From assembly GCA_030019395.1 (NCBI GenBank), contig JASEES010000002.1:1-47442 (forward strand): DNA of 47,442 nt. The letters are read 5' to 3'. Every line of letters begins with the position of its first letter. Within the stretch, counting starts at the first letter, position 1. The notes below the pieces were generated by a model. It saw nothing but the letters and a program-made list of their open reading frames with translations. It ran no database searches and had not been told where the DNA came from. This DNA comes from Methanolinea sp. Its GTDB lineage: Archaea > Halobacteriota > Methanomicrobia > Methanomicrobiales > Methanospirillaceae. Shown piece after piece: positions 40,792 to 47,442 of the stretch. The position numbers were made by a program, and so were the translations under genes.

Positions 40792-42081
40792 GTGGACCTG
40801 ATGATCGAGGACTTTTTATTCCTTTTGCTGTTCATCATATGCCTCGTGTTGTCTGCTTTTTTTTCTGCATCAGAAGTGGCCTTAATCTCCGTCACACGTG
40901 CCAAGGTACGGACTCTTGTCAATGAGAAAAGGCCCGGGGCCGATGTCCTTGCACGCCTCAAGGAAGATCCCAACAGGTTCCTGATCACCATCCTGATAGG
41001 CAACAACATCGTCAACGTTGCTGCCGCATCGATTGCAACCGCGGTGACGATCAGCATCTTCGGCAATATCGGTGTCGGGATCGCAACCGGTGCAGTGGTC
41101 ATCCTCCTCCTTGTTTTCGGGGAGATCAGCCCGAAGATGTATGCCGCAAAGAACGCGGAAAAATATGCCCTTGCCGTTGCCCGACCGATATATCTCCTCT
41201 CCATCGTCTTCTCGCCGCTGGTATGGGTCATAGGAAGGGTGAAAAGGAAGGACTCCGGGGAGGAGGGGGCAGCAGAGCCCTCCGTTACGGAGGAAGAGAT
41301 AAAGGAATGGATAGAGGTGGGCAAGGAGGAAGGAGCAATCGAGCAGGAGGAACGCGAGATGCTCTACTCCGTGCTCGAGTTCGGTGACACGACGGCGCGG
41401 GAGATCATGACCCCCCGCGTGGACGTGGCTCTCATCGATGACGAGAGCACCCTCGAGGAAGCACTCCACCTCTTCAACGAGACCGGGTTTTCCCGTATTC
41501 CTGTCTACCACGAGAACATGGACAACATCATCGGGGTCCTCAACGTCAAGGACGTCTTTTCGAGCATGCTCTCAGGAAAGAAGAACGTCAGCATCCGGGA
41601 CCTGATGTACGACCCCTTCTTCGTGCCGGAGAGCAAGAAGATCGACGAGGTACTCCGCGAACTGCAGCTCCGGAAGGTCCAGATGGCGATCGTGCTCGAC
41701 GAATACAGCAGTTTCGTCGGGATCGTGACCGTCGAAGACATCCTCGAGGAACTCGTGGGCGACATCCTCGACGAGTTCGACAGGGAAGAACCCCAGATCC
41801 AGAAGATAGGGGAGGGGGTTTACCTCGTTGACGCAAAGGTCTGGGTTGAAGAACTCAACGATGAACTCGATCTCTCCCTTCCCGTCTCGGAATCGTACGA
41901 GAGCATCGGGGGGCTGGTCATCGAGCGGCTCGGGCACATCCCCCATCCGGGCGAGAGCGTATACATCAGGGAATGCCACGTAACCCTGGTGGTGACCCAG
42001 ATGCTGTCCAGGCGGGTCGTGAAGGTCAAGATCATCGTGCACCCCCCGGGAGATGAAAAGGGCGGGGAGAAAGGAGAATGA
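40792..42081 (+). CDS. CNNM/CorC-family transporter (DUF21 with CBS pair)
   Basis: A DUF21 transmembrane region with three to four helices spans residues 1-140 (F-F-S-A-S-E-V-A-L-I, I-G-N-N-I-V-N-V-A, F-G-E-I-S-P-K). Two CBS domains follow at about 200-320 (I-M-T-P-R-V-D-V, I-L-E-E-L-V-G-D-I-L-D-E). A CorC/HlyC domain ends the protein (residues 335-415). CNNM proteins move Mg2+ or Na+ in response to ATP bound by the CBS pair. The start is a GTG at 40792, and an ATG at 40801 is an alternative. The stop codon overlaps the ATG of purN by four bases. Confidence 0.88.
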   Translation: MDLMIEDFLFLLLFIICLVLSAFFSASEVALISVTRAKVRTLVNEKRPGADVLARLKEDPNRFLITILIGNNIVNVAAASIATAVTISIFGNIGVGIATGAVVILLLVFGEISPKMYAAKNAEKYALAVARPIYLLSIVFSPLVWVIGRVKRKDSGEEGAAEPSVTEEEIKEWIEVGKEEGAIEQEEREMLYSVLEFGDTTAREIMTPRVDVALIDDESTLEEALHLFNETGFSRIPVYHENMDNIIGVLNVKDVFSSMLSGKKNVSIRDLMYDPFFVPESKKIDEVLRELQLRKVQMAIVLDEYSSFVGIVTVEDILEELVGDILDEFDREEPQIQKIGEGVYLVDAKVWVEELNDELDLSLPVSESYESIGGLVIERLGHIPHPGESVYIRECHVTLVVTQMLSRRVVKVKIIVHPPGDEKGGEKGE

Positions 42082-42704
42082 AACGTATTGCAGTCCTTGC
42101 ATCCGGAAGGGGATCAAACTTCCAGGCCGTGATCGATGCTATCAGGCAGGGCTCCATCCCGGCCGAGTGCGTCGGCCTCGTGTCCGATAACCCCGGAGCG
42201 TATGCCATCACGCGTGCGAGGAGTGCCGGTATCCCCGTCTTCATTGTGGATTATTCCCGGTATTCCACGAAGGACGAGTACGAGGCAGACCTGCTCCGGG
42301 TCATGAAGTCCCTGCATGCGGACCTGTTCGTCCTTGCCGGGTACATGCGCATCCTCGGTGCAGGTATCGTCAGGGAATTTCCGGGAAAGCTCATCAACAT
42401 CCACCCCGCTCTCCTCCCGAGTTTTGCAGGGCTGCATGCCCAGCGCCAGGCCATCGAATACGGTGTCAGGGTCTCGGGGTGCACGGTTCACTTCGTTGAC
42501 GAGGGTGTGGATACAGGCCCCATTATCGTCCAGTCCTGCGTGCCGGTGCTCCCCGGCGACGACGAGGAGAGCCTGTCCGAGCGGATCCTCAAAGAAGAGC
42601 ACCGTTGCCTCCCCCGTGCAATCCGTGCATTCTGCGAAGACCGCATCAGGGTCAGTGGTCGCAGGGTTTCCATCGTCGGCGAGGATTCTGCCCCGCCTGC
42701 ATAA
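42078..42704 (+). CDS. purN: Phosphoribosylglycinamide formyltransferase
   Basis: PurN transfers a formyl group from 10-formyl-tetrahydrofolate or a pterin analogue to GAR in purine synthesis. The sequence has A-S-G-R-G-S-N-F-Q-A (residues 8-17) for phosphate binding and the catalytic trio Asn107 and His109 (I-N-I-H-P-A-L-L-P) with Asp145 (D-E-G-V-D-T-G). Length (208) is normal. It is coupled to the transporter gene by an ATGA overlap. Many archaea use PurN or the formate-dependent PurT, and the latter is not seen here. Confidence 0.93.
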   Translation: MKRIAVLASGRGSNFQAVIDAIRQGSIPAECVGLVSDNPGAYAITRARSAGIPVFIVDYSRYSTKDEYEADLLRVMKSLHADLFVLAGYMRILGAGIVREFPGKLINIHPALLPSFAGLHAQRQAIEYGVRVSGCTVHFVDEGVDTGPIIVQSCVPVLPGDDEESLSERILKEEHRCLPRAIRAFCEDRIRVSGRRVSIVGEDSAPPA

Positions 42705-42753
42705 AGGTATATCTCGTCCCGGCACCAGAGTGATAATTCTCTCTTCCATTTCC

Positions 42754-43068
42754 ATGAGCAGGAGAACAGCACACCCCGAGGCACGGCGCATCGCCCGCGA
42801 AAGGATAGCCATCCTCTTTGAACAGGCGAGGAAGGCATTTCCCCTCGATCCGGCCCTTGCAGACAGGTATGTCTCGCTGGCCCGAAAGATATCAATGAAA
42901 CACCGCGTCCGGCTCGACAGGGAGTTCCGAAGGCAGTTCTGCCACCACTGCCACCGGTTCCTCGCCCCCGGGGCCAACGCGAGAGTCAGGATATACCGCG
43001 GCAGGGTTACAGTCACGTGCCTTGCATGCCACCGGCAGATGAGGTACCCCCTCCGGAGGAGATCCTGA
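42754..43068 (+). CDS. rnp4: Ribonuclease P protein component 4
   Basis: This 104-residue homologue of eukaryotic Rpr2 is a protein subunit of archaeal RNase P, which trims tRNA 5' ends. It has the helical N-terminus (A-R-E-R-I-A-I-L-F-E-Q-A), the conserved Y-V-S-L-A-R-K-I-S-M-K-H-R segment and a zinc ribbon with C-x-x-C pairs F-C-H-H-C and T-C-L-A-C-H. The start at 42754 follows from family length. A longer frame runs back into purN and is not credible. The next gene begins on the base after its stop. Confidence 0.92.
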   Translation: MSRRTAHPEARRIARERIAILFEQARKAFPLDPALADRYVSLARKISMKHRVRLDREFRRQFCHHCHRFLAPGANARVRIYRGRVTVTCLACHRQMRYPLRRRS

Positions 43069-43305
43069 ATGGAGGGCAGTGACGCGATGCAGGATCTCAA
43101 GGCAACGGTCTGGATTGGAAAGCAGGGTCTTTCGGAATCGGTGATCAGCGAGGTCATCCTCCAGCTCGAAAGGAGGCACAGGGTCAAGGTGAAGTGGTTG
43201 CGCAACGCGGACTTTGACCCCCAGAGCCTCGCGAGGAGTACCCGTGCCCGGCTGGTGATGGTACGAGGCAGGACTGCAGTGCTCGAGGAACACAAAAAGG
43301 GATAG
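43069..43305 (+). CDS. YhbY/CRM-family RNA-binding protein
   Basis: The 78-residue protein is a single CRM domain: V-W-I-G-K-Q-G-L-S-E-S-V-I-S-E-V at 15-30, K-V-K-W-L-R in the middle and L-V-M-V-R-G-R-T-A-V near the end. The G-K-Q-G-L loop replaces the G-x-x-G RNA-binding loop. Bacterial YhbY binds the pre-50S subunit. Directly abutting rnp4 (stop codon then ATG) supports an RNA-processing or ribosome-assembly role. Confidence 0.85.
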   Translation: MEGSDAMQDLKATVWIGKQGLSESVISEVILQLERRHRVKVKWLRNADFDPQSLARSTRARLVMVRGRTAVLEEHKKG

Positions 43306-43353
43306 AATCCGGGATATTTCCGGCAGTCGCCACGAATAGGGCTCCATGCTCGA

Positions 43354-43417
43354 AATATATAAAAGTGCAGCACACAAAATAGTAAAGACTGTTCATTCCA
43401 ATCGGTGACAGTGAGGT
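43354..43417 (+). promoter_or_regulatory. Promoter of the rps19e translation operon
   Basis: AATATATAAAA at 43354-43364 is the strongest TATA box in the right half of the window. Transcription would start near 43387 and GTGAGGT at 43411-43417 would be the ribosome binding site ten bases before the ATG. It is likely to drive the nine-gene operon to ftsY. Confidence 0.65.
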
Positions 43418-43427
43418 TATACCAGGT

Positions 43428-43865
43428 ATGACAACCGTCTATGACGTTCCGGCAGACAGGTTCATCCGCACCCTGGCCGAGGAACTGAAGAAAAAACCGG
43501 AGATGAAGCCTCCTGACTGGGCAGCATTTGCCAAGACAGGAGTGCACAAGGAGATGCCTCCCCATGACCCCGAGTGGTGGTTCGTCAGGACAGCATCCAT
43601 CCTCCGGCGGGTCTACATCGAGGGACCCATCGGGGTACAGCGACTCCGCACGATTTACGGAGGCAAGAAAGACCGGGGATCCCGGCCGAAACAGTTCAGG
43701 AAGGGAAGCGGGTCCATCCTGCGCAAGGCCCTCCAGCAGCTCGAGACAGCCGGGTTGATCCAGAAGGAGAAGACCGGGAGAAAGGTAAGCCCCGGTGGTA
43801 TATCGTTCATGGACAACCTGGCTGACAAGATAGTCAGGGAAGAAAAGGCACAGGCCACGCAGTGA
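43428..43865 (+). CDS. rps19e: 30S ribosomal protein S19e
   Basis: The 145-residue protein has the S19e family sequence: V-Y-D-V-P-A-D-R-F-I at the start, K-P-P-D-W-A-A-F-A-K-T-G, D-P-E-W-W-F-V-R-T-A-S-I-L-R-R-V-Y, G-P-I-G-V-Q-R-L, and L-Q-Q-L-E-T-A-G-L-I near the end. It is a basic, helical protein of the small subunit found only in archaea and eukaryotes. It heads the operon. Confidence 0.96.
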   Translation: MTTVYDVPADRFIRTLAEELKKKPEMKPPDWAAFAKTGVHKEMPPHDPEWWFVRTASILRRVYIEGPIGVQRLRTIYGGKKDRGSRPKQFRKGSGSILRKALQQLETAGLIQKEKTGRKVSPGGISFMDNLADKIVREEKAQATQ

Positions 43866-43875
43866 GGAATGACCC

Positions 43876-44217
43876 ATGGGAGACGACGAGCTTGCGGAAC
43901 TCCGGCGCAGGAGAATGGCCCAGTTACAGCAGCAGGCATACGACCAGCAGCTGCTGCAGGAAGAGGCCGAGAGGCAGAGGCAGATCGAGTCGCAGATCCA
44001 TGCCGTCCTTCTCCGGATTCTCGAGCCCGAGGCACGTGAACGCCTCAATACCATCAAGCTCACGCGCCCTGATTTTGCACGGGCAGTGGAGCAGCAGCTC
44101 GTCCTCCTGGCAAACAGCGGTCGTCTCACGCAGAAGATCACTGACGAACAGTTGAAGTCCCTGCTGCAGCAGTTACTGCCTGCAAAAAAGGATTTCAGGA
44201 TTACCAGGAAAGGATGA
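43876..44217 (+). CDS. PDCD5-family DNA-binding protein
   Basis: The 113-residue protein matches the archaeal PDCD5 family: E-L-A-E-L-R-R-R-R-M-A-Q-L-Q-Q-Q-A near the start, the central helical core (I-L-E-P-E-A-R-E-R-L-N-T-I-K-L-T-R-P) and a C-terminal lysine-rich end. It forms a three-helix bundle and binds nucleic acid weakly. The gene follows rps19e in many archaea. Its stop overlaps the next ATG by four bases. Confidence 0.9.
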   Translation: MGDDELAELRRRRMAQLQQQAYDQQLLQEEAERQRQIESQIHAVLLRILEPEARERLNTIKLTRPDFARAVEQQLVLLANSGRLTQKITDEQLKSLLQQLLPAKKDFRITRKG

Positions 44218-44810
44218 AGGCCGGAGTCCTCTTCAGCGGGGGGAAGGACAGTTCCCTGGCAGCAATCCTCCTCTCCCGGGATTATACCGTGGAGCTGAAC
44301 ACGTACGTGTTCGGGGAGAACAGGGACCTTTCCGCCGTGGAGAGGGCGGCAGAAGCACTCGGGTTACCCTGGAAAGTCAGGGTCTTTCCCCCGGGCCTGC
44401 TGTCAGCAGCGGTCGATTCCATCCTGGAGAGGGGATATCCCGCAGAGGCAATCACCATGGTCCATAAAGCCGCACTCCACGACCTTGCATCGCATTACAG
44501 GGTTGTTGCAGACGGCACGCGGTTCGATGACCGTGTTCCCATGCTTTCCAGGGACGAGGCACGGTCCCTCCAGGACACCCATGGTTGTTCCTACGTCCGG
44601 CCTCTTCTCGGGTATCCCCGCCGGGAAGTCGATCGCCTGGCAGGCCGTTACCTCAGAGTAATCCTTGGGGAGACGGGCACACTGGAGAATGGTGACTACG
44701 AGGTGGAACTGCGCGAGGCTGTCCGTGCCAGGGGTGAGGATGCCACCCGCTTTTTCCCCATGTTCCATGAGCAGTCACTGGTCATCGGTCCGGCAGATAC
44801 GAGAGGATGA
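44214..44810 (+). CDS. PP-loop ATP-binding protein (DUF7411-like)
   Basis: The N-terminus carries a PP-loop: L-F-S-G-G-K-D-S-S-L-A-A at residues 6-17, the pyrophosphate site of N-type ATP pyrophosphatases that adenylate a substrate. Further family segments are V-A-D-G-T-R-F-D-D-R-V-P and V-R-P-L-L-G-Y. No thiouridylase cysteine pair is obvious. The gene sits in the same place in the ribosomal operon of many archaea, which points to tRNA or ribosome modification, but the substrate is unknown. Confidence 0.8.
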   Translation: MKAGVLFSGGKDSSLAAILLSRDYTVELNTYVFGENRDLSAVERAAEALGLPWKVRVFPPGLLSAAVDSILERGYPAEAITMVHKAALHDLASHYRVVADGTRFDDRVPMLSRDEARSLQDTHGCSYVRPLLGYPRREVDRLAGRYLRVILGETGTLENGDYEVELREAVRARGEDATRFFPMFHEQSLVIGPADTRG

Positions 44811-44822
44811 GGTGAAATTTCC

Positions 44823-44975
44823 ATGAGCAGATCAACGAAAGGTTACAAGGTACGCCTCGCGAAGGCGTGCGAGCAGAATCGCAGGGTTCCTGCATGGGTG
44901 ATGGCCCGGACGAAACGCCAGGTCACAACGCACCCCCGCAGGCGGAACTGGAGACGGAGCACGTTGAAGGTGTGA
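44823..44975 (+). CDS. rpl39e: 50S ribosomal protein L39e
   Basis: This small gene encodes 50 residues of highly basic sequence: [14 protein letters not shown] at the start, then [12 protein letters not shown] and the [11 protein letters not shown] end, all hallmarks of L39e. It lies near the exit of the ribosomal tunnel in archaea and eukaryotes. The ATG at 44823 follows a GATGAGGTG element closely. L31e follows seven bases later. Confidence 0.95.
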   Translation: MSRSTKGYKVRLAKACEQNRRVPAWVMARTKRQVTTHPRRRNWRRSTLKV

Positions 44976-44982
44976 GGTCACC

Positions 44983-45246
44983 ATGGCAGAGAAGGTCCAG
45001 GAACAGATCTACGTGATCCCCCTGCGCGAAGCGAAGAGGGCACCGCGGTGGAAGAGGAGCAACACCGCCATCAAGGATATCAGGAAGTTCCTTGCGCGGC
45101 ACATGAAGAGCAGCGACGTCAAACTCGACCGGACCATCAACGAGCGTGTCTGGGACCGGGGTTCCGAAAAGCCCCCCTCCCGGATCCGGGTAAGGGCCAT
45201 GAAGTTCGACGATGGCCAGGTCCAGGCCGAGCTCGCAGAGGAGTGA
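44983..45246 (+). CDS. rpl31e: 50S ribosomal protein L31e
   Basis: The 87-residue product has the family features [17 protein letters not shown] and [14 protein letters not shown], plus N-E-R-V-W-D-R-G and [10 protein letters not shown]31e sits beside the tunnel exit. Its ATG is preceded by a GTGTGAGGTC that overlaps the end of rpl39e, and eif6 starts two bases after its stop codon. Confidence 0.96.
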   Translation: MAEKVQEQIYVIPLREAKRAPRWKRSNTAIKDIRKFLARHMKSSDVKLDRTINERVWDRGSEKPPSRIRVRAMKFDDGQVQAELAEE

Positions 45247-45247
45247 G

Positions 45248-45910
45248 ATGGAAAGGACGATCTCGTTTGGGGGAATCCCCCACATAGGGGTCTTCTCCCG
45301 TGTCCTGGACGACGTCGCGGTAATCTCCCCCTCGGCTCCCGCGGAGTTCGGGGAAGCACTCAGGGAGCTGCTGGGAGTCGAGATTATCCCGACAACGGTC
45401 CAGGGAAGCGAGATCATCGGTTCCCTGCTCACGGGCAACGCGAGGGGTTTTGTCGTGAGCGGGATGGCAACAGACGAGGAAATCTCCATCCTTCGGGAAT
45501 ACCGGGAGGTATACCTGCTCGAACACACGATGAACGCGGCAGGCAACGTCATCCTCGCCAATGACTCGTTTGCGGCAGTCCACCCGGACATGCCCGCGGA
45601 GATGGCAGGCGAGATCGGGGATTTCCTCGGCGTGAAGGTTGTGCCCCTCACGCTGGGGGGCGTCAAGACCGTCGGCATGGCCGGTGTGGCCACCAACAAG
45701 GGGGTCCTCGTCCATCCCCGGTGCACGAGGGCCGAGATACAGAGGGTGGAGGAGGTCTCCGGGCTTCCTGTCGGCACGGGGTCAGTGAACGGGGGTACCG
45801 GTCTCGTCGGGACAGGGCTCCTCGTCAATTCGAAGGGATACGTCGCCGGACTCGAGACAACCGGCTTTGAGCTGGGACGAATAGAGGATGTTTTTGGTTT
45901 TCTGGAGTGA
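45248..45910 (+). CDS. eif6: Translation initiation factor aIF6
   Basis: aIF6 binds the large ribosomal subunit and prevents joining with the small subunit. The 220-residue protein shows five-fold pseudo-symmetric repeats: [47 protein letters not shown] and V-N-S-K-G-Y-V-A-G. The start at 45248 begins the family sequence. A longer frame from 45212 would extend into rpl31e and is not needed. Confidence 0.96.
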   Translation: MERTISFGGIPHIGVFSRVLDDVAVISPSAPAEFGEALRELLGVEIIPTTVQGSEIIGSLLTGNARGFVVSGMATDEEISILREYREVYLLEHTMNAAGNVILANDSFAAVHPDMPAEMAGEIGDFLGVKVVPLTLGGVKTVGMAGVATNKGVLVHPRCTRAEIQRVEEVSGLPVGTGSVNGGTGLVGTGLLVNSKGYVAGLETTGFELGRIEDVFGFLE

Positions 45911-45916
45911 GAGGAA

Positions 45917-46108
45917 ATGGCAGAACAGAAGTACGAGGTAAAAGGCGATTTCAGGATGGGCGGCGAGGTGCGCCCGTTCTCGAAGATCATCGAGGCACCG
46001 AGTGAAATGCAGGCAAAGGAACGCACGTTCACTCTGTTTGGAAGCAAGCACCGTGTAAAAAGAAGGTATATCACTATCCACTCCGTTACCCTGCTCAAAG
46101 GTGAGTAG
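45917..46108 (+). CDS. rpl18a: 50S ribosomal protein L18Ae (LX)
   Basis: The 63-residue product is archaeal L18Ae/LX: Y-E-V-K-G-D-F-R-M-G at the start, F-S-K-I-I-E-A-P-S-E near 21-30 and the basic F-G-S-K-H-R-V-K-R-R-Y-I end. It is shorter than the eukaryotic L18a, as usual in archaea. The GAGAGGAA before the ATG is a ribosome binding site. Its stop lies within the likely start region of pfdA. Confidence 0.93.
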   Translation: MAEQKYEVKGDFRMGGEVRPFSKIIEAPSEMQAKERTFTLFGSKHRVKRRYITIHSVTLLKGE

Positions 46109-46571
46109 CGTGGACGCAATCGACCCAAGGGAACTCCAGTCCCTGCAGATATACCTCAACGAATACAGGCAGCAGGCAGAGGTATTCTCCCAGCAGCTCG
46201 CGCTCCTCGAGGAAGGGAGGGTTGAAGCGATGTCTGCAATAGAGGCTGTGAAGGGAATTGCGGAATCTCCCGACAGCACAGTCCTCCTCCAGATGGGAGC
46301 AGGGATCAGTGTCCGTGCCCGGGTCGAGAATCCCGGTCGCGTCCTCGTCAGCATCGGTTCAGAGGTTGTCGTGGAACGTTCGACGGAAGAAGCGGTCGAA
46401 TACCTCAAAGACCGCATCACCGAGATGGAAGCCTCGGCAAAGAAGGTGATGGAGACCCTCGAGCAGATACGCGCGCAGATGAACGAGATAGGCCGCCGGC
46501 TCGAAGCAGGGTATCACCAGTACCAGGCGCAGCAGGCACGGGCTGCACAGGGCGGGGAACCCGGCGGCTGA
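46101..46571 (+). CDS. pfdA: Prefoldin alpha subunit
   Basis: Prefoldin captures unfolded proteins and passes them to the thermosome. The 156-residue sequence has the two coiled-coil helices (residues 11-50 and 95-140) linked by a beta-hairpin region (S-V-R-A-R-V, V-L-V-S-I-G-S-E-V-V-V-E). The tail is rich in Gln, Ala and Gly. The start is the GTG at 46101, overlapping rpl18a by eight bases, or the GTG at 46110. Confidence 0.92.
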   Translation: MSSVDAIDPRELQSLQIYLNEYRQQAEVFSQQLALLEEGRVEAMSAIEAVKGIAESPDSTVLLQMGAGISVRARVENPGRVLVSIGSEVVVERSTEEAVEYLKDRITEMEASAKKVMETLEQIRAQMNEIGRRLEAGYHQYQAQQARAAQGGEPGG

Positions 46572-46588
46572 AAGGGTCGTGGTGAACG

Positions 46589-47442
46589 ATGTTTGAGGGG
46601 CTCCGGTCCAGGCTCCAGAAGATTACAGGGTCCCTGGAAGACAGGATCGAGCAGACCATCCCTGCAGAACCTTCTGTGGAAAAAACCGGGGTCCCGGGTG
46701 GTGCGGCACCTGCGGAGGCGGCAGAAAAGGATCCTTCCCTCCTCTCGCGGGTAAAAGTCCTCATTACAGACAGGGAATTTTTTATCTCGGAGAAAGATGT
46801 CGAGGAACCCCTCTTCGAACTGCAGATGGTCCTTCTCGAGAACGATGTCGCCCTCCCGGTGGCCGATGAAATCATCCGGAGGGTCAGGGAGGACCTGACT
46901 GGGAAACGGAGAAAGATTGGGGAACCCCTCCACGAAATCGTTACTGCAGCGCTCCGAAACGCGCTGATGAGCGTTCTTGGGGATGGTTTTGACCTCGTCT
47001 CGTATATCAGGAACCACGAGCGCCCCGTCAGGATCCTTTTTACCGGTGTGAACGGGACGGGTAAGACCACCACCGTTGCCAAGGTTGCAGCCTACCTGAA
47101 AAAGCAGGGTTTCTCGGTTGTCATCGGTGCGGGGGACACGTTCCGGGCAGGTGCACTCGAGCAGATCGATGTCCATGCCGATCGCCTCGGCATCAAGGTC
47201 ATCCAGCACCAGCAGGGAGCGGATCCCTCTGCAGTTCTCTTTGACGCCGTCAGTTACGCGAAAGCACACAGGATCGACGCGGTCCTTGCCGATACGGCCG
47301 GGAGGTTCCACAACCGGGCAAACCTGATGAACCAGCTCGAAAAGATACGCAGGGTGATGAACCCTGACCTCATCGTGTACGTGGACGAGGCGGTGGCAGG
47401 AAACGATGCCGTCATCAGGGCGCACGAGTTCGACAGGACAGT
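46589..47442 (+). CDS. ftsY: Signal recognition particle receptor FtsY (cut by the window end)
   Basis: Only the first 284 codons are present. The N domain spans about residues 50-140. The G domain starts with G1 G-V-N-G-T-G-K-T-T-T, followed by D-T-F-R-A-G-A-L-E-Q and the G3 D-T-A-G-R motif. The frame is still open at the last base. FtsY docks SRP-bound ribosomes at the membrane. It follows pfdA by 17 bases, and SRP54 is expected next beyond the window. Confidence 0.95.
   Translation, partial: MFEGLRSRLQKITGSLEDRIEQTIPAEPSVEKTGVPGGAAPAEAAEKDPSLLSRVKVLITDREFFISEKDVEEPLFELQMVLLENDVALPVADEIIRRVREDLTGKRRKIGEPLHEIVTAALRNALMSVLGDGFDLVSYIRNHERPVRILFTGVNGTGKTTTVAKVAAYLKKQGFSVVIGAGDTFRAGALEQIDVHADRLGIKVIQHQQGADPSAVLFDAVSYAKAHRIDAVLADTAGRFHNRANLMNQLEKIRRVMNPDLIVYVDEAVAGNDAVIRAHEFDRT

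Noticed and set aside
42316-42753. Long frame upstream of rnp4
   Set aside because: It runs through purN in another frame. Rnp4 has its normal length from 42754.

Overview
The window looks like chromosomal DNA of a hydrogenotrophic methanogenic archaeon, most likely order Methanomicrobiales. Pointers are a methanogenesis-marker-8 gene, the methanofuran enzyme MfnB, archaeal ribosomal proteins (S19e, L39e, L31e, L18Ae), aIF6, prefoldin alpha, FtsY, RNase P protein 4, an archaeal CCA enzyme, TATA-box promoters and several apparently leaderless starts. I see no tRNA, rRNA, CRISPR array or insertion sequence.

Left edge (1-1592): an AT-rich ORF of unknown function overlaps by four bases the last 76 codons of a type I restriction specificity gene (hsdS). 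The rest of hsdS is gone. It gives way, at the exact point where homology stops, to about 570 bases without a gene that hold a dense cluster of TGCAAA motifs, including a perfect 11-bp inverted repeat. This looks like the scar of a dismantled defence island.

Envelope region (1593-14073): after methanogenesis marker 8 come a secreted, C-terminally anchored protein and a 30-repeat TPR protein. A minus-strand cluster of five pilin-like or PKD-domain surface proteins follows. Four share an H-x-G-G-D-x-L core after an N-terminal hydrophobic helix, and three share a C-terminal domain of about 165 residues that I cannot match to a known family. This is the best candidate for something undescribed.

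Central housekeeping region (14178-31098): cca-thpR, the glutaredoxin/class III ribonucleotide reductase pair nrdH-nrdD, a cysteine hydrolase, a TauE/SafE transporter, an ArsR-type regulator overlapping an Hsp20-like gene, mfnB-guaB divergent from a HisA/HisF-like gene and tmk, valS, a DUF92 membrane protein, a zinc protein, a thioredoxin-like protein and a membrane-anchored FKBP-like protein.

Right half (31229-47442): hsp20, a CBS-ParB fusion, a sugar nucleotidyltransferase, YchF-type GTPase, small conserved archaeal proteins, the bacterial-type exonuclease VII pair xseB/xseA, a CNNM/CorC transporter with purN, RNase P component 4 with a YhbY-like RNA-binding protein, and finally the conserved archaeal translation operon rps19e-PDCD5-PP-loop-rpl39e-rpl31e-eif6-rpl18a-pfdA-ftsY. 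FtsY is cut by the window end. Genes are packed tightly, with many ATGA-type overlaps and several convergent overlaps.
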